Assembly: GCA_020216745.1 (NCBI GenBank)
Contig: JAIWNQ010000077.1
Coordinates: 1 to 10,000, forward strand
DNA length: 10,000 nt
Reading direction: 5' to 3'
From: Candidatus Hydrogenedens sp.
GTDB taxonomy: Bacteria > Hydrogenedentota > Hydrogenedentia > Hydrogenedentales > Hydrogenedentaceae
Shown here: piece after piece, positions 1 through 7,118 of the stretch
Numbering within the stretch: the first letter of the stretch is position 1
How the letters are laid out: every line of letters begins with the position of its first letter
Program-made: the position numbers and the translations under genes
Notes under the pieces: model-generated
Told to the model about the DNA's origin: nothing
Databases searched by the model: none
What the model saw: only the letters and a program-made list of their open reading frames with translations

Positions 1-365
1 GATTCGTTAATAATTCGACATGCTTCAGAACTATCATTTCCCCCAATATAACAGAAATAACGGATGTTATATTTTTTGAAAACTTCAAATATTTTTTTAC
101 AGTACTCTTTATCAGGTTTATCCCGTGTTGATAAGAGTGCTGAAGATGGAGTTTGAGCAATCGCTTCTAAATGATGGGAGGAAATTTCTGTCAAGTCCAA
201 TAAATTTTCTTTAACAATCCCTTTTACCCCATGCTTTGCACCAAAAATGCGAGTAATTTGTGGATATTTTCTTGCTTCTGTGATAATCCCAACTAAACTT
301 TGATTAATAACCGCAGTTGGTCCGCCTCCTTGGGCTACAAGTAAATTTCCTTTTATCGTTGACAT
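1..365 (-). CDS. pfp: 6-phosphofructokinase, probably pyrophosphate-dependent (3' end outside window)
   Basis: N-terminal 121 residues of a phosphofructokinase, which phosphorylates fructose 6-phosphate to fructose 1,6-bisphosphate in cytoplasmic glycolysis. Visible motifs are the donor-binding glycine-rich loop QGGGPTAVIN (residues 12-21), the TPSSALLSTR segment (72-81) and YIGGNDS (106-112). In ATP-dependent PfkA the last motif is GGDGS. An aspartate in place of the fourth residue, as here (GGND), is the established marker of pyrophosphate-dependent enzymes, which can also run in the gluconeogenic direction. That cofactor assignment is inferred from this one motif, because the fructose-phosphate-binding half lies beyond position 1. 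The ATG at 363-365 is supported by a good Shine-Dalgarno (GAAGGAGA, 372-379) seven bases... upstream at normal distance. The gene is separated from the next gene on the same strand by 345 bp and is probably transcribed from its own promoter. Confidence 0.85.
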   Translation of the reverse strand, partial: MSTIKGNLLVAQGGGPTAVINQSLVGIITEARKYPQITRIFGAKHGVKGIVKENLLDLTEISSHHLEAIAQTPSSALLSTRDKPDKEYCKKIFEVFKKYNIRYFCYIGGNDSSEACRIINE

Positions 366-710
366 GGATTCTCTCCTTCTTGATAGGGTTCTTTTTAGTA
401 AGTTAATAAATAAAACAGAATAAAATTGGCAATATTATGCCACTTTTTTATTCTAAAATACAAAAGACAATTTGCCTACTCATAAATCTAAACGAAACAT
501 AAAATCTCTAAAAAGAATTAAGTAGCTATATCTATAAGAAAGTAACAACAGTCCAAACGCTATTTCTAATTCTCCTAAAGCATGGATTAACTACAATAAT
601 ACCTTATCGAGAGAAGGGGTTAAGACCCAAGATGCAAATAAGTTTTCCTCAGCTCTATTTATATTACAAGACATAGTGGCTATAATAGATAGACTGTTTG
701 GATAGAGTTG
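366..710. other. Gene-free stretch between the beta-CASP gene and the phosphofructokinase gene
   Basis: 345 bp with no convincing gene. It contains the ribosome binding site (372-379), a promoter candidate and a 16-bp dyad serving the phosphofructokinase gene at its left end. A small GGGT-TAAG-ACCC hairpin lies near 618-629. Frames are short on both strands; the longest start-to-stop reading I found is 27 codons on the minus strand from 674 and has no recognisable similarity. I see no strong rho-independent terminator downstream of the beta-CASP stop codon at 711-713. Confidence 0.6.
427..463 (-). promoter_or_regulatory. Candidate sigma70-type promoter with overlapping dyad, for the phosphofructokinase gene
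   Basis: On the minus strand, TTGTAT (463 to 458) and CATAAT (439 to 434) are spaced by 18 bp, giving a predicted start near 427 and a leader of about 60 nt. The -10 hexamer lies inside the dyad TGGCA-TAATAT-TGCCA (427-442), whose 5-bp arms are perfect. A protein bound there would block RNA polymerase, so it is a plausible operator. The -35 is poor and the background is AT-rich, so this is a candidate only. Confidence 0.35.
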
Positions 711-2090
711 TTAAATGTCAACGGGTTGACGGTATTTTAATATAGAAAGATTGTTAACGCCTTTTTCTTTCAAAGCAGAATAAAGAGCTTGCATTGCCTT
801 CGGTTCACCATGTACTAAAAATATGTTTGTATCCGTATTTGCATAGTGTGCACCGAAATCAATAAGTTCCGACCTACCAGCGTGTGCACTAAATTCATTC
901 ATTATTTTAACCTGTGCTTTAAGTTCCACCATTACGCCTAAAATTCGAACTCGTGGTTCTTTTTCCACGATTTTTCGTCCTAAGGTATATTCTGCTTGAA
1001 AACCAATAATTAAAATTGTATTTTTAGGGTCAGATATATTGTTTCGCAAGTGGTGTAGAATACGGCCATATTCACACATACCAGAGGCAGATATAATAAT
1101 GGCAGGACCTTTCAGAGTGTTTAGTTCCATTGATTCTGTTTGTGAACGAATATATCGTATCCGTTTCAAATCAAATGGATTCCCTGCATTTCGCAATTGT
1201 TGTTTGAAGTCTTCGTCAAATGATTCCATGTGAAGGCGAAACACTTCTGTAATATCTACCGCAAGTGGACTATCCACAAACACGGGTATATCTGGGATTC
1301 TATTTTGAGTTTCTAATCGATGTAATGCATAGATAAATTCTTGAGTTCGTTCTAATGCAAAGCTGGGGACAATTATTTTTCCTCCTTGATGGACTGTTTC
1401 TTTAATAATCTCTTCTAATTTAGCGTCCATCTGTTCCATATTACCATGGTCTCGGTCACCATACGTGGATTCCATAATCAGGGTATCACAAGGCTTAGGT
1501 TCCCAAGGGTCTGCAAGAATCGGCATATTTTTACGTCCTATGTCCCCTGAAAAGATAAGCCGTTTCCACTTTCCAAATTCACGATATTCCAACTCGACCA
1601 TAGCAGAGCCAAGTACATGCCCAGCATCATGGAATGTTAAAAATATATCGTTTGCAATCTGAAGACGCATTTCATAAGGGATGGATACAAAACGTCTCAT
1701 AATTTCGTGAACGTCATCAGAGCTATACAACGGTGGTATAAAAGTCATATTTTTCTTCGATAACCACTGGGCATCTTTTTGTTGTATATGAGCACTATCC
1801 ATAAGCATGATTGAACATAAATCTCGGGTTGCAGGGGTAGAATAAATGGGTCCCTTATAGTTCTTTTTCCCAAAATAAGGCAGTAACCCACTATGGTCGA
1901 TATGAGCATGACTTAAAACAATACAATTTATTTTATTAATATCTAATGAATTCTGTCGGTTCTTTTGGTCCGCTTCCATCCGTCTTCCTTGAAATAAACC
2001 GCAGTCTAATAAAATTTTTGTCCCATCAATTTCAAGGAGATGTTTACTTCCTGTAACTTCTTCTGCTGCTCCGTATGAGGTTATTTTCAT
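711..2090 (-). CDS. Beta-CASP metallo-beta-lactamase-fold ribonuclease (CPSF73/Ysh1-like)
   Basis: A 459-residue cytoplasmic metallo-hydrolase, the usual size for bacterial stand-alone beta-CASP RNA nucleases, which cut or trim RNA using two zinc ions. All family motifs are visible: HAHIDH (residues 61-66) for metal binding, H158 in DAGHVLGSA, D183 in SGDIG, then the beta-CASP motifs A (E207 in MESTYG), B (H403 in SAHAGR) and C (H427 in LVHGEP). ASGMCEYGRILHHL (335-348) is the typical beta-CASP segment. It therefore looks catalytically intact. The C-terminus ends soon after motif C, so the extra C-terminal domain of RNase J is absent. The start ATG overlaps the stop of the upstream LOG-like gene as ATGA and has a strong GGAGG (2098-2102) seven bases upstream. 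It is the last gene of the tlyA operon. The RNA target is unknown. Confidence 0.9.
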   Translation of the reverse strand: MKITSYGAAEEVTGSKHLLEIDGTKILLDCGLFQGRRMEADQKNRQNSLDINKINCIVLSHAHIDHSGLLPYFGKKNYKGPIYSTPATRDLCSIMLMDSAHIQQKDAQWLSKKNMTFIPPLYSSDDVHEIMRRFVSIPYEMRLQIANDIFLTFHDAGHVLGSAMVELEYREFGKWKRLIFSGDIGRKNMPILADPWEPKPCDTLIMESTYGDRDHGNMEQMDAKLEEIIKETVHQGGKIIVPSFALERTQEFIYALHRLETQNRIPDIPVFVDSPLAVDITEVFRLHMESFDEDFKQQLRNAGNPFDLKRIRYIRSQTESMELNTLKGPAIIISASGMCEYGRILHHLRNNISDPKNTILIIGFQAEYTLGRKIVEKEPRVRILGVMVELKAQVKIMNEFSAHAGRSELIDFGAHYANTDTNIFLVHGEPKAMQALYSALKEKGVNNLSILKYRQPVDI

Positions 2091-2665
2091 GAAGTTGCCT
2101 CCCTATTTCGAATTATGGGTGGATGAGATTTAAACCATTCAACACATCGTTGAACCAGGCGTTTGGGATTGCTATCAAATATTATATTTGCCCCTGTCTT
2201 TTTTTCGATGATTGGAAGTATATCATCAATATGGTCTGCTACACCTCCAGTCCCCATCAAAACCCCAATAGGACGTCCCTCATCATAAGCAATAGCAAAT
2301 TCGCCCAACGTTCCAGAACGGCCTCCTACGATAATAATAATATCGCAACTACGAACACCTATAACCTCACGCCCCATCAAACCAGAACCTGTGTAAATCA
2401 TAACGTCAATATTATCTAATGGACTACCATAGACATGGATATGTTCATATTCACTAAGGGCAGGAGATACACCAATGGTTAAGCCTCCTTTTGATTTACA
2501 TCCTTTAACTGCTTCGTGAGGTAATCCAGGACAACCACCTGTAAGAATAACACAGTCCAGCTCTGCAATAGTCTCACCTAAAATTCTACATTTTTGAGCT
2601 ATTTCTGGGGAAATAACACCCCCAGCTGAGCCCATAACGCCTATCTTTATCTTGGGTCTATCCAT
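2087..2665 (-). CDS. LOG-like (SLOG superfamily) Rossmann-fold nucleotide-binding protein
   Basis: A 192-residue cytoplasmic protein of the LOG/TIGR00725-type group. It has an N-terminal IGVMGSAGG strand-loop (8-16), LTGGCPGLPHEA (41-52) and VGGRSGTLGEFAIA (113-126), which corresponds to the PGGxGTxxE nucleotide-binding signature of LOG phosphoribohydrolases. The glycine-rich loop and glutamate (E122) are present and R99 sits where LOG proteins have a conserved arginine. The proline is replaced by valine, however, and the spacing is looser, so cytokinin-type phosphoribohydrolase activity should not be assumed. Translation is probably coupled: the start lies inside the 3' end of recN (8-bp overlap) with AAAGGAGT (2674-2681) eight bases upstream. 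The stop overlaps the beta-CASP start by 4 bp. The function is unknown beyond likely nucleotide or nucleotide-derivative binding. Confidence 0.8.
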   Translation of the reverse strand: MDRPKIKIGVMGSAGGVISPEIAQKCRILGETIAELDCVILTGGCPGLPHEAVKGCKSKGGLTIGVSPALSEYEHIHVYGSPLDNIDVMIYTGSGLMGREVIGVRSCDIIIIVGGRSGTLGEFAIAYDEGRPIGVLMGTGGVADHIDDILPIIEKKTGANIIFDSNPKRLVQRCVEWFKSHPPIIRNREATS

Positions 2666-4343
2666 TCGATTTTACTCCTTTCTTTTGCATTTCTTTTAAG
2701 AGTTCATTTGCATGTTTCAAACTTATTTCCGAGACAGAACCATCTAACATTCTCGCAATTTCTTTAATTCTATCTTCTTTTTGCAGTAATTTCATTTTCG
2801 TAACTGTTCTTTCATTTTCTATCTCTTTTAATATTTGGAAATGTGTTTTTCCCATTACCGCTATTTGTGGTAGATGTGTAATAACGATAACTTGGTGATG
2901 TTTCGCTAATTCTGCAAGTTGATGTGCTACACTTCGTGCGACAATGCCTCCAACCCCAGCATCTATTTCATCAAAAATTAACGTTGGGACCTGGTCAACA
3001 TTTGTTAATACTGTTTTTAATGCAAGCATTATTCGTGATATTTCACCGCCAGAGGCAATTTGTCTTAGGACTTTCTCATTCTCACCTAAATTCGGCGTTA
3101 ATAAAAACTCAATTTGTTCAATGCCATGTTGATTTAGGGGACAAGGCTCTATTTTTACCCGAAATACCGCCTCCTTCATTCCTAAATCTTTTAGTAAACG
3201 TGTTACTTCTGTAGATAAGATTTCTGCTCCTTCGCGCCTACGCTTTGATAGTATTTCTGCTTCACGGGTAATATCCTCATAAAGCACGTTGGTTGTTTGT
3301 TTTAATTCTTCTAATTTTTCTTCACTATTCAATACGGCTTCGAGAGTTGAACGTGCTTTTTTTGCATATTCAAGCACTTCTTCTATACTATTCCCATATT
3401 TTCGTTTTAATCGGTTTATTTGATTTAATCGTTGGTTTAGTTGTTCTATCTCTTCGTCACTGATTTCCACAAGGTTAGTGCATCGTTCACATTCACGGTT
3501 TAATTCATTTAATTCACATTGAATTTCTTCCAATTGGTTGTAATACGATTCGAAAGAGGAGTCATGTTTCTTTAATTCTCCTACCATCATTTGGACTCTA
3601 TTCAGAAAGGTTAAAATACTTATTTCAGAGCCAGTTAAGAGTTCTACAACTTCCCTTGCACTTTTCCGTATATTTTCCAAATTTGTAACATAGGCAAGTC
3701 GGTCCTTTAGTTCCTCGTCCTCTCCTATTGTCGGATTTACTTGTTCAATTTCATTTAATTCATGTTTTAACAATTCGATTTCACGGTTCTGCCTTTTTTG
3801 GAGTTCTTCTATTGTTCTTATCTCATCCTCTATTTTTTTAATTTGATTGTATTTCTTTTTTACCGATTCAGAAATGGTAAGTGCGTCCGCATACGAATCA
3901 AGAAGTTCTAATTGGCAGATGGGTTTTAACACAGACTGGTGCTCATGTTGCCCATGAAAATCAACAAGCTCATTGCCCAAATTTAAAAGAACATTTACTG
4001 GCACAGGACGTCCTGAAAGCCATGCTTTGCTTCTACCATCAGATGAAATAACACGGGAGAGGATAAGTCGGTCATCATCTAACTCAATTTCATATTCCTC
4101 TAAAATAACTTTCACAGAATTAGGAACCGTTGATATATGGAACACCGCATCCACTCTGGCTTTATCAGCCCCAGACCGAATTACATCTATAGAAGCCCGT
4201 TCTCCCAATGCCATTTGAAGAGCCTCTACAATAATAGATTTTCCTGCACCCGTCTCACCTGTAAGGATATTTAATCCATCGGAAAACTGTATTTCCAGCT
4301 TGTCAATTAAAGCAAAATCTTTAATATAAAGCGATTCTAACAT
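2658..4343 (-). CDS. recN: DNA repair protein RecN
   Basis: A 561-residue SMC-like ATPase acting early in double-strand-break repair, of full family length. Residues 1-36 hold LYIKDFALI and the Walker A loop GETGAGKS (29-36). Residues about 155-370 are charged heptad-like sequence forming the two coiled-coil arms. The C-terminal head has the ABC signature ASGGEISR (430-437), Walker B LIFDEIDAGVGG (455-466) and the ITHLPQIA switch segment (488-495), all diagnostic of RecN. FHGQHEHQ (129-136), also typical, is intact. The start at 4341-4343 lies 3 bp after the tlyA stop. The stop overlaps the LOG-like gene by 8 bp. It is the second gene of the operon. In Bacillus the order is tlyA-type gene, argR, recN, and in Mycobacterium tlyA, NAD kinase, recN. 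Here the intervening gene is absent. Confidence 0.97.
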   Translation of the reverse strand: MLESLYIKDFALIDKLEIQFSDGLNILTGETGAGKSIIVEALQMALGERASIDVIRSGADKARVDAVFHISTVPNSVKVILEEYEIELDDDRLILSRVISSDGRSKAWLSGRPVPVNVLLNLGNELVDFHGQHEHQSVLKPICQLELLDSYADALTISESVKKKYNQIKKIEDEIRTIEELQKRQNREIELLKHELNEIEQVNPTIGEDEELKDRLAYVTNLENIRKSAREVVELLTGSEISILTFLNRVQMMVGELKKHDSSFESYYNQLEEIQCELNELNRECERCTNLVEISDEEIEQLNQRLNQINRLKRKYGNSIEEVLEYAKKARSTLEAVLNSEEKLEELKQTTNVLYEDITREAEILSKRRREGAEILSTEVTRLLKDLGMKEAVFRVKIEPCPLNQHGIEQIEFLLTPNLGENEKVLRQIASGGEISRIMLALKTVLTNVDQVPTLIFDEIDAGVGGIVARSVAHQLAELAKHHQVIVITHLPQIAVMGKTHFQILKEIENERTVTKMKLLQKEDRIKEIARMLDGSVSEISLKHANELLKEMQKKGVKSNG

Positions 4344-4346
4344 TAC

Positions 4347-5099
4347 TTACCCTTTTTCTAATGTTTTATCCTTGTTCAAGGCAAGGTATGCAAGAAACTC
4401 TTGATTCCCTGCAGGTCCTTTTATTGGTGAAGGAACTAAACCAAGAACTTCAAATCCTAAATTTTTAGCTTCTAATAATACTTTATCTACCGCTTTCATT
4501 ATAATCTCGGTGTTTTTAACCACTCCACCTTTTTCAACATATTCACGACCAACCTCAAACTGAGGTTTAATTAATATTACCCCTTTTGATGGTCTATCTA
4601 CTAATAAAATAACTTTGGGAAGAATCAATGTTAATGAGATAAAAGAGCAATCAATGGTGAAAAAGTTGGGTTTTTCTGGTAATTGTTCAGGTTTTAATAA
4701 TCGTATATTACAACGCTCCATAACCACAACACGGGGATTATTTCTTATAGCCCATGCTAATTGACCATATCCCACATCGACCGCATAAACTTTTTTTGCT
4801 CCATACTGTAATAAACAATCTGTAAATCCACCTGTTGATGCACCGATGTCAATGGCTACAACAGAGTCAACATTTATATTAAAATGTTTTAATGCATGCT
4901 CTAATTTAACACCCCCTCGACTTACAAAACGATTATCTTGAATAACTTTAAGTTCAATGTTTTCTGGAACTTTCGTGCCTGGTTTATCTAAACAGGTGCC
5001 ATTCTTGTCAAAGACTTTACCAGAACGAATTAGGGATTGAATTTGTGCTCGTGTTAGATTTAACCGCTTTTGCAAAAGAACATCTAATCGCTCACGCAT
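4347..5099 (-). CDS. tlyA: TlyA-family 2'-O-ribose rRNA methyltransferase
   Basis: A 250-residue protein with an N-terminal S4 RNA-binding domain (about 1-55: RLDVLLQKR, TRAQIQSLIRSGKV), a short linker (NRFVSRGG, 56-63) and an FtsJ/RrmJ-like methyltransferase domain with the S-adenosylmethionine motif DIGASTGGF (84-92). The Lys-Asp-Lys-Glu catalytic set is visible at K65, D150, K178 and E234, each four less than the numbering in Mycobacterium TlyA. That enzyme methylates ribose in 16S and 23S rRNA and affects capreomycin sensitivity. The 'hemolysin' name given to many homologues is historical. The start agrees with the family N-terminus, but I see no strong Shine-Dalgarno; an AGGAAA lies about 19 bases upstream, so initiation may be weak or the mRNA nearly leaderless. 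It is the first gene of the operon, divergent from the secreted protein gene at 5194. Confidence 0.95.
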   Translation of the reverse strand: MRERLDVLLQKRLNLTRAQIQSLIRSGKVFDKNGTCLDKPGTKVPENIELKVIQDNRFVSRGGVKLEHALKHFNINVDSVVAIDIGASTGGFTDCLLQYGAKKVYAVDVGYGQLAWAIRNNPRVVVMERCNIRLLKPEQLPEKPNFFTIDCSFISLTLILPKVILLVDRPSKGVILIKPQFEVGREYVEKGGVVKNTEIIMKAVDKVLLEAKNLGFEVLGLVPSPIKGPAGNQEFLAYLALNKDKTLEKG

Positions 5100-5193
5100 A
5101 ATCAGAATAAAATTTCTGTTTCCTATTTGATTTTATTAAGTTTTTTTAGGGTATTATTATCTTATACAAAAAGGATAGAAAAAGGAAAATGAC
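5100..5193. promoter_or_regulatory. Divergent promoter region between tlyA operon and secreted-protein gene
   Basis: 94 bp, very AT-rich, that must hold the promoters for both directions. For the plus strand, TTGATT (5127-5132) and TATTAT (5152-5157) are the best pair, but the 19-bp spacing is long. For the minus strand, GATAAT (5161 to 5156) is a -10 candidate without a clear -35. The two candidate -10 elements overlap, so the promoters may compete. The plus-strand gene has AAAGGA at 5182-5187 as its ribosome binding site. Confidence 0.35.
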
Positions 5194-5970
5194 ATGCAAA
5201 AAAAATTATGTATATGGTTAGTATTTACAATATTTATGTTTATTTTAAATTGTTCGTTTGCGGAAGGAATCTTAACCATTTCTGATATTCAAGTTCCAAG
5301 CCCATGTGTATTTAAGATACCCATTCAATGGAATAATAATTCATCAAATATAAGTACACTTGTTATACAGTGGAATATTGATAATCCAAATTTATATTTT
5401 TTGGAAGCTGAACCCTCCACAGAGGTTACAAATAAAGGTAAAAAAATAATGATTCAAAAAACAGGACAGCAACTTAACTTTGCAGTTTTTGGAGGGACGG
5501 AATCTATTCCCGACGGTGTACTTGCACATGTTGTTTTACAAATAACAGAACCTTTACAGGAAAATAATCAGATTTCTATTGCGACTATTACCGCAAGTGG
5601 GGCAGATGGGAAAGCACTACCACAAGATGTAAGTATATCTTCTGGAAAAATAACCATAAAAAATAATTCTAATTACCATACCGCTGATACAAGCAAAGAT
5701 TGGACTATTAACATGTCAGAATTGCTGAGAGTTGTGCAATTATTTAATGCTCGTGAATATCATTGTGAACAAGGGACAGAGGATGGGTATGGACCCTACG
5801 GAGGGAGTAGAAATTGCCCACCACATAAATCGGATTACAATCCTCAAAATTGGAAGATTCAACTGGACGAATTATTACGGGCTATACAATTTTTCAATCA
5901 TCCTGGTGGTAGTTATCATCCAGACACAAACGGTGAGGATAAATATGCACCAGGACCATTCTCAAAATAA
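5194..5970 (+). CDS. Secreted cohesin-like protein with tandem dockerin/EF-hand-like C-terminal repeats
   Basis: 258 residues. Residues 1-23 form a signal peptide (KK, hydrophobic core, SFA cleavage site before E24). Residues about 27-155 are beta-rich and low in charge, with a pattern like cohesin-type domains (VPSPCVFKIPIQWNNNSSNIS, then FAVFGG and DGVLAHVVLQI). This is a fold-level guess. Residues 164-208 and 214-254 are two copies of a repeat: [D/N]W.I...ELLR..Q.FN, then YH, then ED.Y.P.G. In copy 1 a full EF-hand loop can be read with ligands D165, S167, D169, T171, N173 and E176. Copy 2 has lost most of these (Y215, P217, N219, K221, Q223, E226). C191 and C208 may form a disulfide. I recall this tail from many secreted proteins of Candidatus Hydrogenedentota, but could not check. 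It probably acts outside the cytoplasmic membrane in calcium-dependent attachment. The partner is unknown. Confidence 0.75.
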   Translation: MQKKLCIWLVFTIFMFILNCSFAEGILTISDIQVPSPCVFKIPIQWNNNSSNISTLVIQWNIDNPNLYFLEAEPSTEVTNKGKKIMIQKTGQQLNFAVFGGTESIPDGVLAHVVLQITEPLQENNQISIATITASGADGKALPQDVSISSGKITIKNNSNYHTADTSKDWTINMSELLRVVQLFNAREYHCEQGTEDGYGPYGGSRNCPPHKSDYNPQNWKIQLDELLRAIQFFNHPGGSYHPDTNGEDKYAPGPFSK

Positions 5971-6074
5971 CGCAAACTAATCACCTTTTTAAACGACTGA
6001 ACAATTTTCTAACGTATAAAATTGAAAGAAATTAAGATAATTTTATAATAATATTTTAATTGAACTCTTTAATA

Positions 6075-6920
6075 TTACTTTTTTCCAATATTATTTTGTG
6101 AGGGAAGAGGATTTAATAGCCAATCTTTGTAGACAACATCAACGCAGTACTTTGCCAAATAATAATACCCCTCTCCACTTAAATGAACATTGTCCATCAT
6201 AGCATCCTTGTCATTGCAAAAATCCGGATTTCCGCCAGGGAATGGTTGGTAGTCCGGGTATTGACCCGGAAGAGGAACTGTTTTAGGAAGAATATCATCT
6301 TCTACCCCAAAATAATACTGCATTAATCCGTATGTCTGAATATGACGGCATCTCTCTATTTTCTTACAGAGTTCCATCCGCCTCCGCGACAACTCAGCAC
6401 CCGCCATGTTTAGTTCTTGACACCGAGCTTTACCTCTACCTTTATTAATGTAATCATATTCAACCAGAGCTACTCGAAGGTTTGGTTTCATATCTAATAA
6501 TGCCCTGATAACAGTCTCCGTATCCTTTACAATTTGTTGAAAAAGAGATTCTTTTGCCTCGGGTGGCATATCTATTCGCCAATTGTTCAGAAAATCATTG
6601 CCACCAATGCTTAGATGAATAATGTCAATAGTAGGATAATGTTCCAATTCTCTACGAACTTGGTCAAGCCACTTCGGATTTGTCCACTGTGATACTTCAC
6701 TACCAGGAACTGTTGTATATAGTCCTATCTCTTCATATTCACCTAAACCCGAATCCTGTAAGGCATCTCTTAATGAACGGTTCAAATACATAAACCATGC
6801 CCAACTATCACCTACCATTAAAATACGTGGAGTTTTAGCCTCTACTGAAAAATGAAACAAAATACAGAAAAATAAAATTAATAAAAGAGTCTTAGTAAAA
6901 AGATGGTAATTTTTTTTCAT
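6075..6920 (-). CDS. Secreted SGNH/GDSL-family hydrolase
   Basis: 281 residues with a signal peptide (1-28: KK, leucine/phenylalanine core, VEA before K29), so exported to the periplasm or outside. The SGNH blocks are in order: GDSW with nucleophile S39 (block I), oxyanion G73 in VPGS (block II), GGND with N108 (block III) and DNVH with D243 and H246 (block V). The catalytic triad is therefore complete. Such enzymes remove acyl groups from lipids or from acetylated polysaccharides. The substrate cannot be read here, though a polysaccharide or cell-wall ester is plausible given the carbohydrate genes nearby. Six cysteines or so in the mature part (C167, C185, C191, C235, C259) may include disulfides. 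The start has an excellent AAAGGAAGGG (6930-6939) nine bases upstream. It is a single-gene unit, convergent with the secreted protein gene on its other side. Confidence 0.85.
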   Translation of the reverse strand: MKKNYHLFTKTLLLILFFCILFHFSVEAKTPRILMVGDSWAWFMYLNRSLRDALQDSGLGEYEEIGLYTTVPGSEVSQWTNPKWLDQVRRELEHYPTIDIIHLSIGGNDFLNNWRIDMPPEAKESLFQQIVKDTETVIRALLDMKPNLRVALVEYDYINKGRGKARCQELNMAGAELSRRRMELCKKIERCRHIQTYGLMQYYFGVEDDILPKTVPLPGQYPDYQPFPGGNPDFCNDKDAMMDNVHLSGEGYYYLAKYCVDVVYKDWLLNPLPSQNNIGKK

Positions 6921-7118
6921 TTAAATTAACCCTTCCTTTGATTATGATATATATTAGAAAGACTTTTATTTGTTTTAATTGGTTTTATTTTTTTGAAAAA
7001 TAATTTAGATTAAATAGAAATGAAATTTCAATTGTAAGATAGCTAACAATTAAGTTTTGGTGAAAATAGAGAAGGTAAAAAATAAAAATAGAACAAGAAT
7101 AGGTAAGTACACGATTTC
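6921..7118. promoter_or_regulatory. Intergenic region upstream of the SGNH hydrolase, with weak promoter candidate
   Basis: 198 bp of AT-rich DNA between the regulator gene and the hydrolase gene, both on the minus strand. TTGAAA (7031 to 7026) and TAAATT (7007 to 7002), 18 bp apart, form the best minus-strand promoter, with a leader of about 75 nt. An imperfect AAUUGU/ACAAUU stem (7030-7051) could be a weak terminator for the regulator gene but lacks a clean U-tract. Confidence 0.3.

Noticed and set aside
427..442. Sigma-54 (-24/-12) promoter reading of TGGCATAATATTGCC on the minus strand
   Set aside because: The GG and GC elements are one base closer than the consensus requires, and that spacing is known to be strict.
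594..674. 27-codon minus-strand reading frame starting at 674
   Set aside because: No ribosome binding site worth the name, no similarity, and a length expected by chance in this composition.
2924..3214. Open frames on the plus strand opposite recN
   Set aside because: They lie wholly inside the well-conserved recN gene, have no ribosome binding site and encode low-complexity, non-domain sequence; they are antisense shadows.
5194..5260. Lipoprotein signal at C20 of the secreted protein
   Set aside because: The residues before the cysteine (I-L-N) do not match a lipobox, and SFA-E is a better signal peptidase I site.
6049..6077. TAATATT/AATATTA inverted repeat between the convergent secreted protein and SGNH hydrolase genes
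   Set aside because: A 7-bp stem made only of A-T pairs with a 15-nt loop overlapping the hydrolase stop codon; too weak to call a terminator.
7030..7051. AATTGT/ACAATT stem downstream of the response regulator gene as a terminator
   Set aside because: The stem has an internal mismatch and there is no continuous T-run after it on the minus strand.
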